The position numbers and the translations under genes were made by a program. Below, piece by piece: positions 56,700 to 64,000 of a stretch of DNA of 64,000 bases (position 1 is its first letter; every line of letters starts with the position of its first letter). Source of the DNA: Smallanthus sonchifolius (taxonomy: Eukaryota; Streptophyta; Magnoliopsida; Asterales; Asteraceae); contig CM042043.1 in NCBI GenBank assembly GCA_023525975.1, positions 32,126,001-32,190,000 of the forward strand. The letters run 5' to 3'. Under the pieces are notes generated by a model. The model did no database searches, had not been told where the DNA came from, and worked only from the letters and a program-made list of their open reading frames with translations.

Positions 56700-56800
56700 T
56701 TCTAATTTTCGGGATGAAAATTCTTTCAACTAGGGGATGATGAGACACTCGGAAAAAAAAATTAATTTTCGGGACGAAACTTCTTTCAACTAGGCGATGA
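56700..56800 (+). repeat. Duplicated polypurine-tract region of E4
   Basis: AATTTTCGGGATGAAAATTC to CTAGGGGATGATGAGACA (about 56705-56740) is repeated as AATTTTCGGGACGAAACTTC to CTAGGCGATGATGTGACA (about 56764-56805). The first copy even includes a start resembling the LTR (TGAGACACTCGG). The second copy borders the 3' LTR. Confidence 0.8.
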
Positions 56801-58730
56801 TGTGACATCCAGCAAATTTAAGGTTAACCCCGTTAACCAAATTCTACTAAATCTTAACCAAAATAACTCATTTCAAATCCTAGGGACTATTTCTGTCAAA
56901 AATTAAACTAAAACTACAAGGTCTACTCTTGCCAAGTCCCAAAACTGAATCTATTGACTTGCAAAGTCAAAATCAAGGGAAATTGAATCCTGATGACTTT
57001 CCAAAGTCAAACCCCCTTGTCTTGAATTCAAATTCGCAACACATAACTGAAATTCGATCGAATTCGAAGTTGTAACGGATGGTATTGATGATGTCGAACG
57101 TTATTGAGGCGTTTCTAACTGTTTATCATTGCTCTTCATTACGACTTATAATACCGAACCCGTAACCGTCGAACTCATCCCTATTCATCACTAATTCGCG
57201 TCAATTCAATCTTTTACACTGAAATTAAAACCCTACGCATGCTAGACGAGTCCCAGTAATCATTTCCCCCACATCAGTCGAGCTGGAGAAGCCGTCAGGA
57301 TCGTCGAAGGCCGAGATCGCCGAAGTCAGCACCCGTTTTAGTCAAACTCCTGCAATTCGATATTCATTCTGGTAATCTCTTACACCATTAGTTTCGTTTT
57401 TATCTCTAGATTAAAATCCCTATGCCAATTGGGGCTTATATCATCAATTCGATAAAAATTCAGATCCTAGGGTTCATGTATAACCGATTTAATCGAACCC
57501 TACCTTAAAACGTGTTTAAATCCAATTAACTTATACCATTAGACTCGTAATCATCTGTGTAATGAAAGCCCCATATCAATTTAATCTTTTAACATCGAAT
57601 TGATCTAGATCCGGAATCTAGGGTTTGTTCATATACGGATTTGGGGGTTTTGATCTTAGACTCAGTTTAAATCCAATTAAAGCATATGGTTAGCTTTGTA
57701 ACCTTTCAGTGATCAAAAGCCCTATGCTAATTCGATCTTTCACTATCGAATTTATGATGAACCAACTCTAGGGTTCATCACATTTTCGGTTAGATTGAAC
57801 CCTAATCCAAACACCACCTAAATCAAATTAAATCACAAAGTTTAACTCGCAATGCCTTGCCGGTTGAAAGCCCTATGATTCCAACAACTTTTAACATCAA
57901 ATTTTGACAATTCAATCTTGTATTTTAAACTAGGGTTTCATAATTTCAGTCGAGAACTAAACGATTATAAACACAATGGTTTTGAAATTAAACGTAACCA
58001 CACATTCGTATTACTCTATTATTCAAAACCCCTATGCCTACTGGTTCAATCGAAGTCGAAAATCGTTGGATTTGGGAGACTGTTTTGGTTCGGTTTCGAG
58101 TGGGGGGAAATCCACAATGGCTCGGAATGTCAAAACTAGTCTGATCCGGGTCCTGTTGCGATTGATCTAGCGGGTGTACTAGTTAAGTTGTTGGAGTGTT
58201 GTGGGTGAGACTCGGGTTCGAGTCTCATAAGCCACATTTAATTTTTTTTAACAGCTTTATACATATTATTTTAAACAATATCAAATCCTATATTCTTATT
58301 ATAATACGTAAATGTGTTTTGAAACCTGGAAACACCCGAAGACTCGGGATTGATTTTATGATGCATTTTTGGAGCAATTTGATTATAATAAAAATAATAT
58401 ATTAGTTATATTATTTTACTAACTTATTAATTGATTTATTAAAATCACATAAACAATTGTGTTTTTATTAATGTTCGGATTTAATTTTATAACCGTTTTA
58501 GTATTATTTCCCACTATTAAAAATAATATGTTTGTATATCATTTTCGTCGCATTAACGAGCGTTGTGTAAAACTTAGAACTTATAAGTAATGTAATTATT
58601 TATATTGTTTACCTGCGTATATGTTCTCGAATAAAAATAATTATTTATTATTTTGTCACGAAGTTTATTATAGTGTTATTTCCCTAAACTTATGGATAAC
58701 ATATTAAGTTATATTATTATCTTAAACCTT
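56801..58730 (+). repeat. 3' LTR of E4, truncated (1930 bp)
   Basis: It matches 44965 to about 46895. It breaks off in CTTAAACCTT; the last roughly 1.05 kb present in the 5' LTR are gone. It carries the tRNA-like segment with B box GGTTCGAGTCT at 58215-58225. Confidence 0.87.
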
Positions 58731-59718
58731 AACCAAACCCCAACTTTTTGTGCCTCCCTCGCCTTTCTGCGAGTAAGATAATATGCGGTCATTCGGTCAT
58801 TTGAACCCCTGGTTAGCGCGACTAACCATGACTGGAGGCGTCACCCCCAATAGTACTATCCATAGAATCCCGGGCTAATTCCATAGCTAATGGTTACTAA
58901 GTTTTTATTCCGAGGACTTTAAGCGTTTTATTTTTCCCTCAATGCACACATACGGTCTGATCATTTGTTCATTCATTTACATACGAAAATTCTTTACAAG
59001 TATGTTTCCACCCCAAAAAATTTCAAAAACTTAGAAAAAGGGGTTAGTGAAACTCACCTCGATAGTATGAATGCTAGCAAATACTTGAATAATCGTAAAC
59101 CCCGCTTATCCGTATCCTAATTACACAAGGATACTATACCCGTTAAGATTACCCGTCTTAAACGCAAGTTGTTCACCCGACTTAACTATTCCTGTTAAGT
59201 ACGATTTTGTTTATTTAAAAAAAATGTTTTCTCATGACGACTCGTTGGTGATTATTATTCCAGTCTAGACGCTTTACTTATTTCCCGGAAAAATATTATA
59301 TTTCCATATTAGTGACTTATTACGTTTATCAAAAATAAATATTATTTTTGCAACATCTTATAATATATTTATATTATAGTCCATGCATCACCATATAATT
59401 ATTTCCTATCAATAATTATATAAACCACAAATATCGTTCAAGTTTGTACTAAGCATGTCATTTATTCTACGAGCACATAAACCATGTTAGCACGTCCACA
59501 TACAATTACTTGTTCCGAACGATATTTATTATCTTGTCATACATTTATATTTTCATCAAATACGCAGAAGTATGTTTATTAATTCTACATATATTTCAAT
59601 ATGCTTTACGATAACACGTATACATTTATAATTTTACCGAAACGTCTTTAATTTCATTCACATAATTTCTCTATGATTATTCCATCATAATATGTGAATA
59701 TATGATTGTTATAATTAC
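58731..59718. other. Unassigned LTR-like fragment
   Basis: No ORF. The style (GTGAAACTCACCTCGATAG, GGCGTCACCCCCAATAG, GCGCGACTAACC) resembles gypsy LTR sequence in minus orientation, but no ends are found. The left edge is the break of the E4 LTR and the right edge is the Harbinger insertion. Confidence 0.4.
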
Positions 59719-59721
59719 TAA

Positions 59722-60979
59722 GGTAGTGTTTGGTATGAGGTAATGAAGGGGGGAATGGAATACTCCATTATGGGTAATAAAAAAAAGGGGTGTTTGGTTG
59801 CTTAATGGAATGGAATGATGTATTACTCCAGGAATATATTTTCATCTAAAATCCAAGATTTCATTCCTCCCCAACCCCCCGTTTTTTTTTCATTCCGTTC
59901 CTATCAAGAAGCGATATCTCTGTTTTGCCCTCCATATATCAATCGCCGATTCGCATATTATCTCCTCCATTCACGAAACATATCTCTCTCGATTTCTGAC
60001 CAGGATCTCTTGTGGCTATCGTTTGACCTACCGAAGGTATAATCTTTGCTGATGTATGTTATTGATTAGTCAAAGCTTTACGATCGTTTAATTCGTTTGA
60101 AATTATAGCTTCATGTTTGTTATTTGAAGGAATATGCAGGTTTATACTAGTTGAATTTATAGCTTCATGTAAGTCGTATGCTTCAATCGGTATTCTTACC
60201 GGTTTTAGGGCTTCATTCAAGTAAAATACTGAAATATCTATGAAATTTTTAATTAAAAGAGGCCTTATTTGATTTGTTTTCATTCGAGTAAAATAGTAAA
60301 ATGAAAAAGCACCTTTTTTGTTTTGATTTGGATATCACCATGATGTTTTGATTTGGATATCAGCCTGATGTAGTTGTAGAGTGCGAATATAACTAGTATA
60401 ATTAATGCATAAAGGTATGTGCTTTTTTTATCTGAATTTCCATTTGAAATTAGTTAGCAGTTGCAATAATCAGTTTGAAATGGGATGAAGTTGAGAAGGT
60501 TAGGTTGTTGATGATGGAAAGTAGAAATGCAGAAGTTGTTTGTGTTTCTTGAATTTAAAAGAAAAAAAAATGTAGATCAGTTGTACTTGGAACTGATGCA
60601 AATAACAAATGGTTTTGGATGCATATTATTTACTCAAATAGTATTAAAGATCATAAGAAGTATTATGATCTTTTATAAAAATATTCAACAAAACTTTTTG
60701 ACTATTTAAGGGTCAAATAGCTAATTTCAACTTCCAATTTCAAATTTTGACTATTTAACAAAATATCTTCAACTTTTGACTATTTAAGAGTGAAATAGCC
60801 AATTTCATATTAGACTTAGCAAAACTGAATATGTTAAGAACAAAACAACTTCAAGTTCTGAACTGTTTACTTATTTTATGTTCTTTTTTAATGTTAAATA
60901 CTTTTGATTGATTAAGGAATTAATATTACTTAGATATATTAGAACAGCAACACTAGAACTAATAATTTGCACAGCCCAC

Positions 60980-61033
<54 letters not shown>

Positions 61034-61278
61034 TATTTCAAACACATTTGTGATTACTGCAGACGTGGCTTGTACCCATTGTTAGTGGTCTTTTTCTACA
61101 AATTTACAACCTAGTTTATTGTTGCTGCTATTGGATTATGTCTCCAGTGTTAGTGGTCTTTTTTCTATTTTGTTGTTGTTTCATCATGATGATTTTGTTT
61201 GTGTTTATATTATTGCTATCCGTCAAACTTTGATATGTTTGTGTTTATTTTGGCTTTATATTCAATGTCTAACTTAGG
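59722..61278 (+). other. Harbinger 5' non-coding region
   Basis: It holds subterminal GTGTTTGGT repeats (59722, 59790), a GGAATGGAAT-rich start, and a TA run at 60982-61034. No long ORF is seen. It should contain the promoter and 5' leader of the transposase. Confidence 0.6.
60982..61034. repeat. TA microsatellite
   Basis: About 50 bp of alternating T and A with one C. Confidence 0.92.
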
Positions 61279-61296
61279 TTGAATACTAATGCAGTT

Positions 61297-62517
61297 ATGC
61301 CTAGACTTAAACTAAACAGACACAGAAAACAAAAGAAATTAGCTGCATTTTTTGCGTTGTGGCTTCATATACTAAACATGGTTAGTTGGTATATTCGAGC
61401 AGTTCATACAGTTATTACTATACGAGTAGGTATGCGTCCAACTGCACCTCGCTACAAGATGTTCTACCCCGAGAGAAAAGAATATATGCACAGATTAGTG
61501 TATGAAAGTGATAACACATGTCTTCATCAGCTAAGGATGAATAGGGAAACTTTTGTGAGACGTTGTAATATGTTGGAGAGGGATGGAAAGTTAAAGGCGT
61601 CTAAGTATCTCCAACTAGATGAACAAGTTGCAATTTTCTTGTATGTTTTGGCACACCATGTGAAGAATCGAGTGGCAAAGTTTCTGTTTCACCGATCAAG
61701 AGATACTATTAGTAAACATTTCCACAATGTGTTGAATGCTGTTATACGATTGCAAGATGAACTGTTTCAGAAGCCAGAGCCAATATCAGAAACCTCAACA
61801 GATGAGAGATGGAAATGGTTCAAGGGATGTTTAGGAGCAATAGATGGGACACATATAAGTGTACAAGTACCAGAGGAAGACAAACCGAGATACCGTAATC
61901 GAAAAGGAGAAATAACAACTAATGTACTTGCTGCTTGCACACCTGAAATGCAGTTCATTTATGTTTTACCAGGCTGGGAAGGATCTGCTGCTGATGGTAG
62001 AATACTTCGTGCTGCTATGATCCGAGAGAATGGATTACAAGTTCCTAAAGATAACTACTATCTTGTTGATGCCGGGTACACCAACGGAGAGGGATTTCTT
62101 GCACCATTCCGAGGTCAAAGATATCATCTGAATACTTGGCTAAATGGACGAAGGCCGGAAACGCCTGAAGAGTATTTCAACATGAAGCACTCGGCAGCAA
62201 GGAATGTCATCGAACGATGTTTTGGCGTTTTGAAGAAAAGATGGGCTATACTTAGAAGCCCATCTTTCTATCCGATCAAAACACAAAATAAAATTATACT
62301 TGCATGTTGTCTTATGCATAACTTTATTCGAAGAGAAATGACATATGATCCTTTTGATGATGATGAATTTATTGACACAAATAATGATGCAGATGACGAA
62401 GATCTTGGCTCACATGTGGAACATATTACAACAATTGGGACCTCCAATGAATGGACAAACTTCAGACACAGTTTGGCAACATCTATGTTTAATGCATGGA
62501 CATCTAGACATCATTGA
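61297..62517 (+). CDS. PIF/Harbinger DDE transposase, intact (406 aa)
   Basis: It cuts and joins element ends, acting with the Myb-like partner. The start is the ATG at 61297 (MPRLKLNRHRKQ), just downstream of a possible AG splice site at 61276-61277. A helix-turn-helix-like region lies near residues 90-140 (LDEQVAIFLYVLAHHVKN). The DDE core (DDE_Tnp_4/ALP1 type) has Asp in CLGAIDGTHISVQVP, Asp in YLVDAGYTNGEGFLAPFRG and Glu in RNVIERCFGVLKKRWAILR. An acidic region and WTNFRHSLATSMF end it. Length is usual for the family and no lesion is seen. A domesticated ALP1-like host gene is the alternative, but the inverted repeats and partner gene favour a transposon. Confidence 0.93.
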   Translation: MPRLKLNRHRKQKKLAAFFALWLHILNMVSWYIRAVHTVITIRVGMRPTAPRYKMFYPERKEYMHRLVYESDNTCLHQLRMNRETFVRRCNMLERDGKLKASKYLQLDEQVAIFLYVLAHHVKNRVAKFLFHRSRDTISKHFHNVLNAVIRLQDELFQKPEPISETSTDERWKWFKGCLGAIDGTHISVQVPEEDKPRYRNRKGEITTNVLAACTPEMQFIYVLPGWEGSAADGRILRAAMIRENGLQVPKDNYYLVDAGYTNGEGFLAPFRGQRYHLNTWLNGRRPETPEEYFNMKHSAARNVIERCFGVLKKRWAILRSPSFYPIKTQNKIILACCLMHNFIRREMTYDPFDDDEFIDTNNDADDEDLGSHVEHITTIGTSNEWTNFRHSLATSMFNAWTSRHH

Positions 62518-62704
62518 TTTATTTAGATTATTATGTTTTTAGTTATGTTATTTTTGTAATGTTTATTAGATGGATTGTTTTTAGAATAATTTTGAATGTT
62601 TTAAATATCTGTTTTAATTTCTTTGTTATCTTATGTCTGTTAATTTATTCATATTTGAATGCTTTTTATATTTTTTTATATAACATTGATGTTTTGTGTG
62701 AAGA

Positions 62705-63721
62705 TATGGAATCGCAGCTTGATTATGAAAGGGGTCCTAGAAAAAATAAAAAAAAAATGGAATGAAAAGGAAGATGAGAAGCTTGTTGCAGCCATGCTTG
62801 ATGTGCTAAATTCGGGTTCTAATTACAAATCGGATAATGGGTTTAAACCTGGCTTCTACAATGCGGTAGAGCAACAACTAGCAATCTTACTTCCCGGAGC
62901 TAGCATAAAAGCAAAGCCACATATAGAGTCACGTATAAAGACAATGAAGAGTGATTGGTCTGCCGTGCATGATATGCTAGCATGGAACAATACAAGTGGT
63001 TTTGGCTGGGATTACAATAATGACATGCTCGAAGCTCCCCAACCTGTTTGGCAAGCTTATATACAGGTATTGTATACTCAGTTATGATTATTTTGCGATT
63101 TGTGGGTACATTGTTTCTGTATTATTATTTTTATATTTTGTTAACTCCGATCATGATGGTGTGGCTTGTTAGGTGCACAAAAATGCAGCAAAATGGAGAG
63201 GAAAGAAATTTCCTCATTACTGGGACTTGTGTATTGTATTTGGCAAGGATCGGGCAAATGGAAGAGATGCTCAAACGGCTGCTGATATTTTATCCGACAT
63301 AAACAGAGAAGAACAAGAGGCCACTGGAGATGGATTAGATGATATAGATGTCAATCAACCACTAAACAACCCTTCATATGTTGCTTCTAGAGAAGAATCA
63401 AGTACACAACGAAAAAGAAAAAGACGCAACAGCTGGGATCCTCTGATGAACAGCTTGAAAGAGTCGGCGGAAATAATTGGTGCCGAGATTAGGGAGGCTA
63501 CAAATACATTCAATAGAGTTTTTGGAACGGAGAGCAATAGAGAGGAACTGCGTAACAACCTTTTTGCAGAGATGAACAAAGTTGAGGGCTTGACTACTCG
63601 TGAATGTGACAAGGTTGTATGTAAACTCGCACAGAATGAGGAGTTGATGGTAATCTTTTATAAGGTTGATAAAGAACGCAAACTTGGATGGGTAAAGAAC
63701 ATGCTTGACGATACTGCTTGA
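62705..63721 (+). pseudogene. Harbinger second gene: Myb/SANT-like protein, two exons, frame break in A-run
   Basis: Exon 1 starts at the ATG at 62705 (MESQLDYERGPRKNKKK) and is thrown out of frame by one base in the A-run at about 62747-62756. The other frame then gives the Myb/SANT-like domain (WNEKEDEKLVAAMLDVLNSG, IESRIKTMKSDWSAVHDML) to CAG at 63066. A GT-AG intron (63067-63172) follows. Exon 2 (63173-63721) has KWRGKKFPHYWDLCIVFGKD, a basic patch (RKRKRRNSW) and a C-terminal helical part, with TGA at 63719-63721. In this superfamily the Myb-like partner binds element ends and brings the transposase to the nucleus. A run-length sequencing error could also explain the break. Confidence 0.82.
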
Positions 63722-63982
63722 CGTGATATATGATGATGACTTTTGGATTATTATTATTTTTTTGTTGGTAAATTTTAGATGATTTTTAATTTTTTTAGTT
63801 GGAAACTTTTGGATGATTTTTTTTATTTTTATTAGTTAAAAATATTTTATTTTTCATAATATAAATTTATTATAATTTTTAATTGGATAATGTTGTGAAA
63901 ATTGGTAAAAAAAATTTATTTTGAGGCAGGGGTATTTTTGTCATTTTTAATGAATTGTATTTCATTCCGTCGTCTTTTCTCG
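63722..63982 (+). other. Harbinger 3' non-coding region
   Basis: AT-rich, no ORF. ATTTCATTCCGTCG near the end is the complement of the GGAATGGAAT-style sequence at the left end. Confidence 0.6.
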
Positions 63983-64000
63983 CCTACCAAACAACACAAA

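Larger units (their letters stand above)
44965..58730 (+). mobile_element. Chromodomain Ty3/gypsy element E4 (Tekay-like), heavily broken
   Basis: 5' LTR 44965-47935, internal region to 56800, 3' LTR from 56801, cut off at 58730. Gene order is gag, protease, RT, RNase H, integrase and a chromodomain-like tail, as in E2. The leader is chimeric with a TRIM element, an extra ORF precedes gag, and a solo LTR interrupts integrase. Many stops and frame breaks show it is old and inactive. The left flank is GACGA; the right target copy is lost with the LTR end. Confidence 0.88.
59722..64000 (+). mobile_element. PIF/Harbinger DNA transposon, two genes, right edge at window end
   Basis: The left terminal inverted repeat GGTAGTGTTTGGTATG starts at 59722 after TAA (59719-59721), a typical 3-bp target. 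At the right, CCTACCAAACAACAC (63983-63997) gives the complementary GTTGTTTGGTAGG, an imperfect match. Between them lie a complete DDE transposase and a Myb/SANT-like protein gene in the same direction, the gene pair expected of an autonomous element. The right target copy is not visible. Confidence 0.85.

Noticed and set aside
60908..61114. ORF with a long Ile-Tyr run
   Set aside because: It is a translation of the TA microsatellite.
1..64000. Integrated plant virus (pararetrovirus)
   Set aside because: All RT regions are followed or preceded by integrase and bordered by LTRs. I saw no movement-protein or coat-protein motif.

Overview
This is plant nuclear DNA, almost certainly from a eudicot. 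It is a nested graveyard of transposable elements with one decayed host gene at the left edge. The family mix recalls composite genomes such as lettuce, sunflower or tansy: SIRE-type copia with an extra 3' ORF, Athila-like gypsy elements with a TGGCGCCGTTG-type primer binding site (PBS), and chromodomain gypsy elements with a Met-tRNA PBS. That placement is from family recall, not from a search. I see no rRNA, tRNA gene, CRISPR or virus.

Layout. 1-1430: 3' end of a Ty1/copia element (C0). It lies in, and a SINE (1446-1663) adjoins it in, an exon of an LRR receptor-kinase-like gene on the minus strand (exons visible to 3212); a small Helitron (1767-2197) sits in an intron of the same gene. 3549-6694: 3' half of a minus-strand copia (C1). 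C1 is split by an insertion complex and resumes at 42755-43783. 6695-41097: an Athila-like element (A) with a GTCCC target-site duplication. Its 5' LTR holds a 10-kb chromodomain gypsy (E2, 6735-16822). Its interior keeps only gag-pro and is fused to an opposite-strand Athila relative (B, about 20960-25666). Its 3' LTR is split by a Helitron-like insertion (H3, 26480-40857), which itself contains a young 12.6-kb SIRE-like copia (27110-39747, TSD TGGTA) and a small MITE (39783-40018). 41106-42749: solo LTR of family B with TSD CCAAC, three bases from A.

43784-44964: a possible hAT-like fragment with one short exon and another Helitron (43901-44571). 44965-58730: a plus-strand chromodomain gypsy (E4), heavily broken. 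It has a chimeric leader carrying part of a TRIM element, an intact 216-codon ORF before gag, an intron-like gap in gag, and a solo LTR (52949-55659, TSD ATCTT) inside integrase. 58731-59718: unassigned LTR-like fragment. 59722-64000: a PIF/Harbinger element with an intact transposase and a Myb-like second gene; its right end is at or just past the window edge.

Likely order of events: C1 landed first, then A, then B next to it. E2 and H3 later hit the two LTRs of A. SIRE landed in H3 most recently, since its two LTRs differ at only about three places. The most unusual points are the TRIM/chromovirus chimeric leader, the intact pre-gag ORF in an otherwise wrecked element, the tRNA-like A/B boxes inside E4-family LTRs, the SIRE copy with near-identical LTRs but many stops, and hairpin-forming repeat units shared in style by three unrelated element families. 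All calls are from reading the sequence; none was tested by a search.
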